In this document: positions 24,161 to 38,789 of the stretch, one piece after another
Layout of the letters: every line of letters starts with the position of its first letter
Position numbering within the stretch: position 1 is the stretch's first letter
NCBI GenBank assembly: GCA_964006375.1
Contig: OZ023270.1
Span: 74,403,891 to 74,467,890 of the forward strand
Direction of reading: 5' to 3'
Source of the DNA: Tillus elongatus
Taxonomy: Eukaryota; Arthropoda; Insecta; Coleoptera; Cleridae
Length of the DNA: 64,000 nt
The notes under the pieces: model-generated
Database searches by the model: none
What the model saw: only the letters and a program-made list of their open reading frames with translations
What the model was told of the DNA's origin: nothing
Program-made: the position numbers and the translations under genes

Positions 24161-25600
24161 CCAAGAAAAATTTCTTGCTCACACCCCCCAAGGAAGTTAC
24201 GGGACCAGGAGTGAGTAGGGGTGTATAGTTTTTTTAGCTAATTTTCGTAGAACAAATTCGTTAATGCATTTTTGCATTTTTTATCGAAATATAATGCGTT
24301 TGTAAGAAAAAAATCTGGACGCAGTAAGTGCGTTTTGGTAGCGAATTTTCGGTAAATTTGCAGTATAGCTCCCGAACGCTTTTCAAAAAACTGTTTTCAG
24401 AAACCTGCCTAGGGCCCCTCAGGATCCACAAACCCCAAGGAAAATTTCTTGTTCACACCCCCCAAGGAAGTTACGGGACCAGAAGTGAGTAGGGGTGCTG
24501 AGCGGGGTAGGTAGTAAAAAGGAAATATGAGCAGAAATTTCGAATAAAACGGGCTTGAAAGCTGTCTTTTTCACATCTTGAAGCCATATCCCCGTTAAAC
24601 CCTGCATACCCCCCACAGCACCCCTATCCCCCCAGGTGCCGTAACTTCCTTGGCGGGTAGGAACAAGACATTTTTCTTGTGGTTTATGCAGCGTGGGTGG
24701 TTGTATGCACGCGAGGGGAAGGAAAATCCCCACGACGAAGCAGCCACCCTCCAAACCCTGCCACAAGTCGAACCTGGGGGGGGGGTCTGCTTCGTCGTAG
24801 GCATCCCCCCCTCGTGCGCATACAACCACCCTTGTTGCATAAACCACAACAGAAACTTCGTGTTCATACCCCCCAAGGAGGTTACGTGACCTGGGGCAAA
24901 TAGGGGTGCTGTGCGGGGTAGGCGCGGTTTAATGGGTATATGGCTTCAAATAGACAGCTTTTAAGCAGTTTTCTTCGCATTTTCTGTTCATATTTGCTTT
25001 TTACTACCTACCCCGCCCAGCACCCCTATATTCACTCCCAGTCCCGTAACTTCCTTGGGGGGTGTGAACAACAAATTTTTCTTGTGGTTTGTGCATCCAG
25101 GTGGGGTCCTAGTAATGTTTGTGGAAAAAAATTTTGAAAAGCTTTCGGGAGCTAATCTGCAAATTTGCCGAATTTTCATTAAATCCTTCAAATTTCTCTA
25201 ACTCAATTTGCTATTAACGTACGCTTTGTTGGTTAGGAAACCAACATTTAAGTTTATTTTCGGAAAATTCTTGTATATTTTTAAACCATAAGCAATTTGA
25301 TAAAATATAGTACATTGTTTCTACTACATAGGCTATACCGGTAATCAGATTGATGCCTGCTCGCATTTGCTATTAAAAATTTTTTATGGCAATTCACTTC
25401 CATAACACACTTGCTGCATCCAGACTTTTGAAAAATGTGTATATATTTTCAAACAATAAAGTTATTTCGATGAAATATGGTACATTGTTTCTACTATATA
25501 GGTAACCAAGTTTGATGCCTGCTTTCATCAAAGACATTTGCTATTAAAAATACTTTTTAAAAAATCGCTACCATAACGCACTTGCTGCGTCCAGACTTTT

Positions 25601-26215
25601 TTTTTTAAATTTAATCATAAATAATGTTTCAGTTGTTTAGTATAATAAATAAAAGATTATTTTTAAGAAATTGCATTATTTTTTGGCCAAAGATTTGGTT
25701 TGGTTTCACAGCCAAGTAAGTGAAAACCTTTTTTTAAGTATATTTACATTTTCCGTCATCCAAAGGTAGGCTTGTTTTACATGGCTGAAAAGCTCTATTT
25801 ATGCTCAAATTTAATGACGTGTAAATCCAATATGGCAGCCGTATAAAATAACAAAGTTGGCTATAGTTTCAAAAAAACTAAAAGGCCTAGAAAAAGTTCA
25901 TAAAGGTCATTCGAATGGCCATAGTTGCTAATACAAAACTGTCAAATTTTATTAAATTTGTTTCCAAGATAATATTTCAATTTTTCAAAAAACACAATTT
26001 TTAGTTTTTGCTCGATATTTTGAAAACCCGTGTAGATATTTTTTTAATTTCGATACAGCATCTAATTGGGTTCGGAATAGCGTAACTTTTTTCTCATTTA
26101 ACAAAAATTGTAATTCTTACGGTTTGCGAAATCCCCATGTAGTTACTTTTATCTGGGACACCTGTATATTATATGTACATGAGATACTTGGTTCTCGGGT
26201 TGAACAGAGTCTAGA
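25601..26215. other. no gene seen; probable MITE ending at about 26170
   Basis: The sequence ends in GGGACACCTGTATATTATAT, the terminal motif of the mariner-type elements here. 'CAAAAAACTAAAAGGCC' and similar AT-rich phrases precede it. The left end was not found. Confidence 0.4.
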
Positions 26216-26700
26216 ATTTGTTACAACTCGACATTTCGGCTCTTGTTTGGGAGCCATTTTCAAGGGGTTGATGAAATACGAAAGGAAATAAAGTCTAAAG
26301 CCTTAATCTGCCTACTCCCAAAATCTCACTGAAGATCGTCTTTAAGGTCTTAGTGAGTCCAGATGTCTCTCAGATCTGGGATTCAACACACTGATACCTT
26401 AGAAACGATATCCAGTGAGATTTGGAGAGAAGGTAGATTGAGGGCTCGTAATCGAGTTAGAGTTCATTTCCTTTGTCACGTGAGGGTGGCTTCAAAATTA
26501 ATTTAACTCATATTTTGGGGCCATTCTTAAGAGGTTAGGGTAACATTAAAAGAAACGGACTTTAAGCCCTCAATTAGCCTACCCCTTGGAGTGGTGGATA
26601 AAGGTAGGTTGGGTTGTTGCAGTTCGATTTCAGGGCCTCAATCTGTTTCCTCTCCAAATCTCACTAGAAATCGTGTCTAAGGCCCCCCTGTGTTCAACCC
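26216..26700. repeat. inverted-repeat region of unknown class
   Basis: Segments at about 26296-26352 and 26637-26690 ('CTCCAAATCTCACTAGAAAT' type) are inverted copies of 26395-26448 ('CCAGTGAGATTTGGAGAGAA'). The neighbouring phrase 'CATTTCGGCTCTTGTTTGGG' resembles sequences near Penelope-like element ends. No coding frame. Confidence 0.5.
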
Positions 26701-26757
26701 TTCTGACTATTTCATATATCTTACAAACCATCTATGGTTAAATTTTAATAAATAAAG

Positions 26758-26865
26758 TCTGGGCACAGCAAGTGCTTTATGGTAGCGAATTTTTATAGAA
26801 ATGATGTACATTATTTCTCTACGAAAACAATATTTATTTATTGATTTTATATATACACGTGTCCC
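26758..26865 (+). repeat. H-repeat head, cut by a mariner-like insertion
   Basis: TCTGGGCACAGCAAGTGCTT and ATGGTAGCGAATTTTTAT mark the H-repeat head. About 80 bp later the sequence passes, at a TA, into the inverted end of the element at 26866. A TA array follows the other end of that element. Confidence 0.65.
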
Positions 26866-27794
26866 ACTTAGACCTTCCATCAGCCGTTTCTGGAGTACGG
26901 CTCACAAATGAATTCTGAAAATTCACGGACGTGGGTTTCTCAAACTTTCCAGTTAACTGAAAATATTGAAGTTAGTATGGGACTTCCGGTTATACCGGAA
27001 AGAGACGTCAACTTTCTTATTTCAAATGAAAGAAGATGTTTCTTGTTACAAATCTAGATTGCTCGTCAAATTTTATGGTAGGTTTCACTAACGTATTGTG
27101 ACATTTTTCTCAACCATTTTCGAGATATTTGCCTTTTTTCACAAATTTCTTAAAAAACATTGCCACATTTACACACCTGTATCTCTCTTATTTTTCAACC
27201 TGAAGAGTTGACATTTTAAAGTGCAAATTCTAAGATGCCACAAAATATTTGGAATTTACTAAAGCTAGTAGTTTGTGGCTAATGGACCTGGTTTCCGAGG
27301 CCATCAGGATACAACACACACACACACTAAAGCTAGTACCAGTTAGACAGGGTGTCCGAAATAGACCGGTCAATCGTGACAACTTTAAAACCTAATAACT
27401 CTGTTACTTTAAATAGAACACCCTATATTTTATAACGTTAGTTCATGACCTTTTTATTGTTCTTTCGATAGGTATTGGCATTCCCTATACCTAAGTCCCA
27501 CGAATTTGAACATATTCAAACATTATTTGTGATAAGAAATAATTATTAGTCAGTTTATTAGGTTGCCTAGGAGATGAAAATTTTAAACGTCATCTTCCGA
27601 CATAAGTAAAGTAAGACGACTTTTGAATATAACTTTTATTTTCGTGAAGTATAATCGAATTATTAACAGAAGATGTCGTGTGGTTGCAAAGAGATTTCCA
27701 CATACTAAAGAATTTCTAAGAATGGAGTGTTTCGTCCAAAATATCGTAAGAGTAAAGCATTCTTAGGAAACAAAGAGATGTGTATGTTATCACT

Positions 27795-29000
27795 TCACAA
27801 TAAATGTTCGAAATTTGCAACGTTCACTTCGAGGCATTTGATGGTACCCGTGGCTCGAGAAAGGTAATCTTGTTCCACTGCGTTGAAGGCCTCTAATACT
27901 CTAGCTATCATATCTTGTTTTGTAGTAGGTGGTTCCTGGTAAACTTTGTTCTTAATGCACGCCCAGTTACTAACATCTAGTGGAGTCAAGCATGGTGAGC
28001 GGGCCGGCCAACGATGAGGACCACCGTTAGCTATCCATCTGTCTTCAAATGTTTCCTGGAGTAGGTCGCTTACTATCTGTATGTGGTGTGGTGGAGCTCC
28101 ATCTTGTTGATACCAAACTTCTGCAGCTTTGTGTTCATGCAAGGAGTTCAGCGCTGGTATTATTATTTGCTGCAGAATGCGACAATATCCAGGACCTGTG
28201 AATACTACACGTTTAGAATTCGTTCTTACCTTTTTATTTAATCTTATCATTATTACTAATATGAATAAAAGGGTCATATTTTCAAATTTAGTTTCAGTGA
28301 GTTTAATTAATATTTTAATAACCTACTGTACTAATACGCAAATGAAATTCAGTATTGCTTAATATTATTGGTACCAACCTGTTAAGTTATCATCATAAAT
28401 GTTAAGGGCCAAAATTCTATTGTATTTTACAGCCCAAAATACATTGAAACTTCAAAAGTCCTGAAAATTTCGTTCTCTAGTAATGTGAGGATTTTCGTTC
28501 GACCAATAGTGACTGTTGTGACGATTGAACATGCCCCTTTTTGAAAATTTTGACTCGTCGCACCATATAATTTTTCTTGAGAAATTTTCATCTTCTTGAG
28601 TTTTCAAAAGATACCTTTCGCAGAATTCGACACGCCCGGAAAAATCCCCAGGGTCTAAATAGTGTATTGAACTGAACGAAAATGGTGTCCATTTGTTAAT
28701 TTTTATAATTCTGTGAATAGTTCCTCTTGAAAGATGCAAATTTCTACTGTAGTCTCTGATTGACGCATGCGGATAAGCAGTACAAAATGCCAAAACATTT
28801 ATTTGTGTCCCTTCATTGTCCAACTGCGGGTTATTTTTATCACCTTCTGAATGAAACGTTCCATTCTCTGAACAATTTTTCAATGGTCTTCTGATCATGT
28901 CAGGAGTTGGTCTACGTCTATGTGAAAACATCTCTGCAAACACACAACATGTTCTGCTAACAATTCGATTAGATTCCCCGTAAATAATAAATAAATTCAA
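27795..29000 (-). pseudogene. DD41D mariner-like transposase, nearly intact, with probable intron
   Basis: Exon 1 runs from 29000 to 28379, starting at a Met that matches the N-terminal fragments in the arms. It contains an ASIRDYSRNLHLSRGTIHRI helix-turn-helix and the first catalytic D in KIIWCDESKF. It then has a single in-frame TGA (NFQDF*SFNVF) and continues as FWAVKYNRILALNIYDDNLT. A GT-AG interval, 28378 to 28196, interrupts the frame. Joining across it restores NLTG followed by PGYCRILQQ, as expected for this family. Exon 2 (28195-27795) holds QQDGAPPHHIQIV and WPARSPCLTPLDVSNW, with 41 residues between the two aspartates. It ends VANFEHLL. Total length is about 340 residues, normal for mariner. 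With one stop it is formally a pseudogene, though the rest of the frame is open. Confidence 0.8.
28196..28378 (-). other. probable spliceosomal intron (183 bp) in the transposase
   Basis: On the minus strand the interval begins ACAG|GTTGGT and ends TATTCACAG|GTCC. Removing it joins ACA-G to GT-CCT, giving T-G-P in frame at the point where the mariner consensus continues. The interval is AT-rich and contains stops in frame. The alternative is a small insertion that happens to have GT and AG at its ends. Confidence 0.6.
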
Positions 29001-30126
29001 AAAGTCATCGTTTCAGTAATTGAAGTGTACCATTATTGTGGAAAATACTCTCGTTTATTAAAATTCAACTGACAAACGTACTTTACAGTACAACCATTAA
29101 GCTTACTGTTGGAAGATGACGTTTAAAATTCTCCTAGGCAACCTGATAAACTGACTGATAATTATTTCTTATCGCAAATATGCCTCGAAGTGAGCGTTGC
29201 AAATTTCGAACATTTATTATAAAGTAATAACACACAAATATCTTTGTTCCCTAAGAATGCTTTACTCGTACGAAATTTTGGACGTAACACTCCATTCTTA
29301 GAAATGTTTAGTAGTATTCTGATCATGTAACGAGTTGATCTGTGTTTATGTGGAAATCTCGTTGCAACCACACGACATCTTCTGTTAATAATTCGATTAT
29401 ACTCCTCGTAAATAAAAGTTATATTCAAAAGTCGTCTTACTTTACTTATGTCGGAAGATGACGTTTAAAATTTTCATCTCCTAGGCAACCTAATAAACTG
29501 ACTAATAATTATTTCTTATCACAAATAATGTTTAAATATGTTCAAATTGGTGGAACTTAGGTATAGGGAATGCCAATACCTATCGAAAGAACAATAAAAA
29601 GGTCATGAACTAACGTTATAAAATATAGGGTGTTCTATTTAAAATAACAGAGTTATTAGGTTTTAAAGTTGTCACGATTGACCGGTCTATTTCGGACACC
29701 CTGTCTAACTGGTACTAGCTTTAGTAAATTCCAAATATGTTGTGGTATTTTAGAATTTGCACTTTGAAATTTCAACTTTTCAGGTTGAAAAATAAGACAG
29801 GCACAGGTGTGTAAATGTGACAATGTTTTTTTAAGAATTTTTTTTAAAAGTGAAATATCTCGAAAATTTGGTTGAAAAAAATGAAATAAAATGTTAGTGA
29901 AACCTACCATAAAATTTCACGAGCAATCTAGATCCGTAATAAAAAACGCCATCTTCCATTTGAAATAAGAAAGTTGACGTCTACTTCCGGTGTAACCGGA
30001 AGTCCCATACTAACGTCAATATTTTCAGTGAACTGGAAATTTTGAGAAACCCACTTGCGTAAATTTTCAGAATTCATTTGTGAGCCGTACTCCAGAAACG
30101 GCTAATGGAAGGTCTACGTGGGACAC

Positions 30127-30129
<3 letters not shown>

Positions 30130-30186
<57 letters not shown>
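30130..30186. repeat. (TA)n microsatellite abutting the DD41D element
   Basis: The array starts at the TA target site of the right end of the mariner-like element, so the element was probably inserted into a pre-existing TA run. Confidence 0.9.
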
Positions 30187-31189
<1,003 letters not shown>

Positions 31190-32260
31190 GTTATACTAAT
31201 GAAGAAAAATAACACCTGTTAGGTACCCATTTTGTAGCCCACATAAACTCTACAGCGGCTGCCAAAATTTACGAAAATAAATTTCCTGAACGGCATCAAC
31301 CAAGCGCAAGACAGCTGAGGGATCTGATACTAAGTTTACTTACTTATGAGAGTTTTGCAAAACCCAGAAATCGTAAATATGCTATGGAAAATCAGGAGCT
31401 AATTAACGCTGTGTTACAATACACGGATAATAAACCCACATCATCAGTTAGAAAAATTGGTTAAGAAACGGATACCGCTAAGTCATCCGCCCATCGAATA
31501 CTGGGCATTAATAAATACAATCCATACAGGCCTAGGATAATACAAGGTTTATCGGCAAATGAGTTTCCCCGAAGAGTAAAATTTTGTAAATGGTACATAT
31601 GCGAGAAAATTCCAATTTTTCCATTAAAATCTTATGGACTGACGAAACTCAATTTACCAATTGCTGAATTTTCAACAGACATAATATCCATCGCTGGGCT
31701 TAGAAAACCCACGCCCCACCTCACCAAGACGATTTCAAACAAAATTTGGATTTAGCAGTCGGTACGGTATAATAAGTAACTATAAAATGCGATCTGAATT
31801 GAAACATGAAATTATTAAAATTATCACTCTCAGGAAATAAATTAATTGGACCATTCATTTTAATTTTAATTCGAATGTAGCACGATATCTTCAGCAATTG
31901 CAAGAGCATATAATTCCAGCTGTAAGAGCAGCTGTGGGGAACTTGTATCAAATTTGGTTTATACAGGATGGTTGTCCAGCTCATAAAGCAGACGTCGCAA
32001 AAAGTTATTTAGAAGATAACTGTGCCAATACATCAATTGTGAATAGTGGCGATATTTTGTGGACTGCTAGATCCCCCGATATAAATCCGCTTGACTTATT
32101 TCAGGGGGACACATTAACAACGAAACTTACGCACTTGAATTTCCCGAAAATGTGGAAATTTTGGAAGAAAGAGTCCGAAACGCTGTGCGTACACTGAATA
32201 GAAACACATTAAAACTCTGCAAATCGTTGCCAAATGTGTATTAATCAAGGTGATCACATA
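31190..32260 (+). pseudogene. second-lineage DD41D-type transposase, broken
   Basis: Pieces of transposase appear in changing frames: PHHQLEKL (helix-turn-helix region, about 31435), HRILGINKYNPYRPRIIQG (31490-31550), a degraded first aspartate region LWTDETQFTN (about 31630), then a longer open frame 31898-32197 with YLQQLQEHIIPAVR upstream, IWFIQDGCPAHKADVAKSYL and ILWTARSPDINPLDLF. The last two aspartates are 41 residues apart. It has many stops and frameshifts. Its sequence differs clearly from the elements at 22940 and 26866. Confidence 0.75.
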
Positions 32261-32821
32261 GAACAATTTCTCTAAATTACACGATTTATATCTAAACTTC
32301 GTTTGTATAAGCTTGTATTGTAAATTGTTCCAAAATTACCGCAAAATGCCTGTTTTTACATTTGTTCAATAAATCTAATCCATAATAAGGGGAGAACAAT
32401 TTACTAATTGTCTAGTTAGTAAAGAGTAAAGCATTCAATCGCCTACTGAAGTGAGTAAACGAATGAAAAATTGGACGTCATCGTGAACCAATCAGATTAA
32501 CAATTTTTTGAGAGTTACAGGTAACCCATATTTTTTTCTTACTTAGAAAAACCATGTTTTGATACATTTTTGAAAAGGGAATAAAAAATGCTATTTAATG
32601 CAATAAAAATCCAATATCACGCACATAAGAAAAAACAAAGTTATAATCATTATCTAGAAAACGGTAAAAGATATTCTTTCATTTTATTTTTTATTGCAAA
32701 GACCTTATAAATGCCCATAAAATGACTAAACCAAAATGCCGTATGTTCCCAGATAACCGAGGTACGGGGGTTTGTCAAAAACGCACTATTTTGGTTTTTG
32801 CGATTATTTCAAAAACAAACA
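32261..32821. other. no gene seen
   Basis: AT-rich sequence without recognisable repeats or frames. Confidence 0.4.
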
Positions 32822-33139
32822 CTCCGGACGCAGCAAGTGAGTTATGGTAGTGAATTTTTATTAAATGCTTCAAATTTGAATAACTCAATTTTCTATAAAC
32901 TTAGAAAGTTGAATTTTGGTACTTGGTAAGGCCTCTCTCAAGGAAACATATATAGTGAATTTCATTAAAACAGCTGTTATTTTCGGAGAAAAAATTTTTT
33001 TTGAAAGAAAACTCAAAATTGTCCCGCAAAACCCCGTCCGATTTTCCTGGCTAAAGAACTCATCCAATCCATTAATAAAAGAAAGGCACTTGCCGAGTTT
33101 CGTTGAAATCGGTTAATTATTTTTTGAGTTATCAGACGG

Positions 33140-33213
<74 letters not shown>

Positions 33214-33345
33214 ATATAAAAACTGAAACTGACCCCGGATATGGGTTCTAGGGGTCCTAGTTCGCGCTCATTTGAAAAAATTTTTGGAAAGTCTCACCAT
33301 CGATACCTCTCTATTAGTGAATTTTTTAAAATAAAAATTCACTAA
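32822..33345 (+). repeat. compact full-length H-repeat with (TA)n
   Basis: This is the clearest complete copy at about 520 bp. Head TCCGGACGCAGCAAGTGAG with TAGTGAATTTTTATTAAATG, body with 'CCCCGTCCGATTTTCCTGGC', 'TTTTTTGAGTTATCAGACGG', TA array 33143-33210, 'AACATATAAAAACTGAAACT', 'GACCCCGGATATGGGTTC', and the terminal hairpin ATTAGTGAATTTTTTAAAAT...ATTCACTAA. Confidence 0.85.
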
Positions 33346-33529
33346 AAACAATTGATAAAATAAGATGGCAGTTTTGAAATGGTAATAGAATCCTGAGAAA
33401 CATTACCTATTTAACCGACTTTGTAGCTCTTATAATAACCGAGATAGCAATACATGTAGCACCAATCCGGGATACAGTGTATAGTATAATCTTTATAGAA
33501 TAGAATAAAAACAGCCTATCCAATTTGGT
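33346..33529. other. spacer between H-repeats
   Basis: Nothing recognised. Confidence 0.4.
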
Positions 33530-34500
<971 letters not shown>

Positions 34501-34879
34501 CTAGGAAAATTGGCAAATACATATTATGTTTTTCATCTATCTTAAATTCTTCCAAAAATTCAAATAGATCAAACTATATTGGTCGTGGTGATTTTTATTC
34601 TAACACGTGTATGTTTTACTTATGAATATGATTATTAAAAGAAATTCTGAAACAATGCAGTTTTATATGAGTTTGATTTACATAAAATAATGTTTATATA
34701 AAACCCCAAGTTACAAAGTGAAGTTTCAGTTGAGTTCCTCACACCTACCCTAGGTCGGTCTTGCATTTTCTTTTTTCTTCTTTAAACAAATTCTACAGTA
34801 AACGTGGCATACCTGTCTAAACTTTTGACCCAGTGACGTACTAAAATCGTAAGTATAGTTACCTTCATAAAGTGTAAAA
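34501..34879. other. no gene seen
   Basis: AT-rich sequence between H-repeat copies. Confidence 0.4.
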
Positions 34880-35455
<576 letters not shown>

Positions 35456-35459
35456 ATAA

Positions 35460-37380
35460 TTTAAAAAAGTCTGGACGCAGCAAGTCGTTATGGTAGCGAA
35501 TGTTTTTAATAGGAAATGTCTTTCTTTGATGAAAGCAGGCATCAAATTCGGTTGCCTATATACTAGAAACAATGTACCATATTTCATTGAAATAACTTTA
35601 TTGTTTGAAAATATATAAACATTTTTTAAAAGTCTGGATGCAGCAAGTGTGTTATGGAAGTGAATTTCCATAAAAATGTTTTTAACAGCAAATGCGAGCA
35701 GGCATCAATCTAATTACCGGTATAGACTATGTAGTAGAAACAATGTACTATATTTTATCAAAATTACTTATGGTTGGAAAACATACAAAAATTTTCCGAA
35801 AATAAACTTAAATGTTGGTTTCCTAACCAACAAAGCTTACGTTAATAGCAAATTGAGTTATTGAAATTTGAAGGATTTAATGAATAATCGGTAAATTTGC
35901 AGATTAGCTCCCGAACGCTTTTCAAAAAATTGTTTTCAGAAACATTACTAGGACTCCACCTGGATGCACAAACCACAAGAAAAATTTCTTGTTCACACCC
36001 CCCAAGGAAGTTACGGGGCTGGGAGTGAATAGGGGTGCTGGGTGTGGTAGGTAGTAAAAAGGAAATATGAGCAGAAAATGCGAAGAAAACTGCTTAAAAG
36101 CTGTCTATTTGAAGCCATATCCCCAATAAACCCTGCCTCCCCCCGCACAGCACCCCTATTTGCCCCAGGTCACGTAACTTCCTTGGGGGGTATGAATAAG
36201 AAGTTTTTCTTGTGGTTTATGCCACGAGGGTGGTTGTATGCACACGAGGGGGGGATGCCTACGACGAAGCAGACCCCCCGGTTCGACATGTGGCAGGGGT
36301 GGGGGGTTGGGGGTGGCTGCTTTGTAGTGGGGATTTTACTTCCCCCTCGGGTGCATACAACCACCCCCGCTGCATAAACCACAAGAAAATTTCTACCTAC
36401 CCGCCAAGGAAGTTACGGCACCTGGGGGGATATGGGTGCTGTGCGGGGTAGGCAGGGTTTGAGGGGAATATGGCTTCAAGATGTGAAGAAGGCAGCTTTC
36501 AGGCCCGTTTTATTCGAATTTTCTGCTCATATTTCCTATTTACTACCTACCCCGCCCAGCACCCCTACTCACTCCTGGTCCCGTAACTTCCTTGGTGGGT
36601 GTGAACAAGAAATTTTTCTTGGGGTTTGTGGATCCAGAGGGGGGGGGGTAGGCAGGCTTCTGAAAACAATTTTTTTAAAAGCGTTCGGGAGCTAAACTGC
36701 AGATTTACCGAAAATTCACTACCAAAACGCACATACTGCGCCCAGATTTATTTCTTACAAACGCATTATATTTCGATAAAAAATGCAAAAATGCATTAAC
36801 GAATTTGTTTTACGAAAATTAGGTTAAAAAATTATACACCCCTACTCCCTTCTGGTCCCGTAACTTCATTGGGGGGTGTGAACAATAAATTTTTCTTGGG
36901 GTTTATGGATCCAGGGGTGGCCCTAGGCAGGTCTGAAAACAGTTTTTTGAAAAGCGTTCGGGAGCTAAACGGCAAATTTACCGAAAATTCGCTACCAAAA
37001 CGCACTTACTGCGTCCAGATGTTTTTCTTACAAACGCATAATATTTCGATAAAAAATGCAAAAATGCATTAACGAATTTGTTCTACGAAAATTAGCTAAA
37101 CAAAAATTATACAGCCCTACTCACTCCTGGTCCCGTAACTTCCTTGGGGGGTGTGAGCAAGAAATTTTTCTTGGGGTTTGTGGATCCAGGGGGGGGGGCA
37201 GGTTTCTGAAAACAGTTTTTTGAAAAGCGTTCGGGAGCTAAACTGCAAATTTACCGAAAATTCGCTACCAAAACGCACTTACTGCGTCCAGATTTTTACT
37301 TAGGAACGCATCATATTTCGATAAAAAATGCATTAACGAATTTGCTCTATCAAAATTAGCTTTAAAAAATTATAGACCAT
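35460..37380. repeat. composite repeat with GC-rich core (copy 2, inverted relative to copy 1)
   Basis: It starts with an H-repeat head (TCTGGACGCAGCAAGTCG), a second head at 35633, then the same ordered segments as 24120-25600 but reverse-complemented: 'AACTTAAATGTTGGTTTCC', the GC-rich core at 36240-36370, and repeated 'CCCGTAACTTCCTTGG' blocks. The final part carries three successive units of about 240 bp, each with 'GCGTTCGGGAGCTAAACTGC', 'CCAAAACGCACTTACTGCG' and 'ATTTCGATAAAAAATGCA'. It is longer than copy 1 because of these extra tandem units. Confidence 0.75.
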
Positions 37381-37389
37381 ATACTTCAC

Positions 37390-38160
37390 TAAACCTACAG
37401 CAAAAGCATCAACTTAACTAAATCGACAGCCAAAGCATCAGAGAAAGTGTCTATTTGAAATGGATATTCTGTAAATATTTTAGTAAAATGAAGGGCAATG
37501 GCGGTTTTCAGAACACAGTTCTTGCAACATTTTCTTTTCACAAATGGTATTTGTTTCACATTCTTTGCCTAAACATTGCCAATTTTGACGTTTAAAATTG
37601 CGAGTGTGACATTTTCAGGAAAACTCCAAAATTTGTTGCTTTAACTGCCCTAACTTTTTTGTGTTTAAAGCTAGGGACCTAAATTTTGGTAGAGAGTTCA
37701 CACTTTATAATAGAAACACGCCTACCAAATTTGGTTGCCCTTGCTTTGTTATTTCCGGAGATATGATTTTTTTTAGAAAGAAAACACAAAATTTTCGGGG
37801 AAGACCTGGTCCGATTTTCCTGGCTAACAAACTTATCCAAGCCACTTGCAAAAGGAAGGTACTCACCAAATTTGATCAAGATTGGTCCATTATTTTTTGA
37901 GTTATCGGTCGAATATATAAATAATGAGCCTATTCTGATCAAATTTGGTGAGTACCTTCCTTTTGTAAATGGCTTGAATAAGTTCGTTAGCCAGGAAAAT
38001 CGGACAAGGTTTTCTGGAAACATTTTCGGTTTTCTTTCGAAAAAAATTCATATGCCCGAAAATTCAAAAGCTATGGTAACCAAATTTGGTACGCTGGTTT
38101 CTGGCCTTTGTACCAAAATTCTAATATCTAGGTTAAAAGGCAAAGAAATTACAAGCCTCT
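37390..38160. repeat. H-repeat middle segment and body forming an inverted repeat
   Basis: The 37400-37640 segment matches 4660-4930 and 59680-59930 ('GCCAATTTTGACGTTTAAA'). Next, the H-repeat body at about 37640-37890 is followed, across a centre at 37890-37917, by the same body reversed (to about 38100), giving arms of roughly 200 bp that share 'GGCTAACAAACTTATCCAAG' and 'GGTACTCACCAAATTTGATC'. The centre is a short TATATAA where the TA array would be. Confidence 0.75.
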
Positions 38161-38789
38161 GATTTAAAAAAAAGTTGAAACGTTAAAACTGATAATTTTG
38201 GTAGTCCTGCATTACTACGCATTAGCGCTTTGTAAGTTAAAAATACGGCTCGAAATGACTAACAAGCTCCTAGATCTGTGTCTCACCCGTCGTTTTCCCC
38301 CATTTCGTTAAAATATGAGAAAAAATTCAATTTTAAACAAAAATTGTAGGTGTATATAATCAGGAAGTTAGAAAATTAATATACTGGAGTATATTAATTT
38401 TCTGTCATTTTCTGTATACCTGTTAGTACATAAATATGTCGTGTCGACAATGGCTGAGAGGTGGAGGAAACAGTGTGGATTTAATAATGGACTCCTATAA
38501 CACGCATTCTAATCTTAATAATGACTTCATTTTTTTTATAGTCTTATTTCATTTTACCGTTATCTGATCAGATTGTGTAATTCTGATGAATTTTTTAGTT
38601 AGTTACTTAGTTTGTGTATAACAAATTCAATTAAGAGGAGATGAACACTTTTATGGCTTAATTCAATTTGAGTAGCACATCTGGTTGTTTGTTAATGCCC
38701 TAACTTAGGAAAACCGTTACATACTTAATACAGCCGTAGACCTTTCCCGTGGGGTCACAAGTGCTTGTTCTTTTCTGCAACCGATTTCA
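38161..38789. other. no gene seen
   Basis: AT-rich. A short inverted repeat of about 17 bases ('GAAAATTAATATACTGG' type) lies at 38370-38402. Nothing else. Confidence 0.4.

Larger units (their letters stand above)
26866..30129 (-). mobile_element. mariner-like DD41D transposon with about 950-bp inverted arms
   Basis: The ends are CACGTGTCCCACTTAGACC and its inverted counterpart GGTCTACGTGGGACACCTG, with TA on each side. The arms match in inverted orientation over most of 26866-27835 and 29170-30129, including an inner pair CAGGGTGTCCGAAATAGACC / TTCGGACACCCTG at 27354 and 29703. The centre holds a nearly complete minus-strand transposase. Both arms also carry fragments of the transposase N-terminus (+ strand near 27670-27720, - strand 29428-29300), so N-terminal coding sequence is present three times. 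The arms therefore look like inverted copies of a deletion derivative around a fuller copy. Confidence 0.85.
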
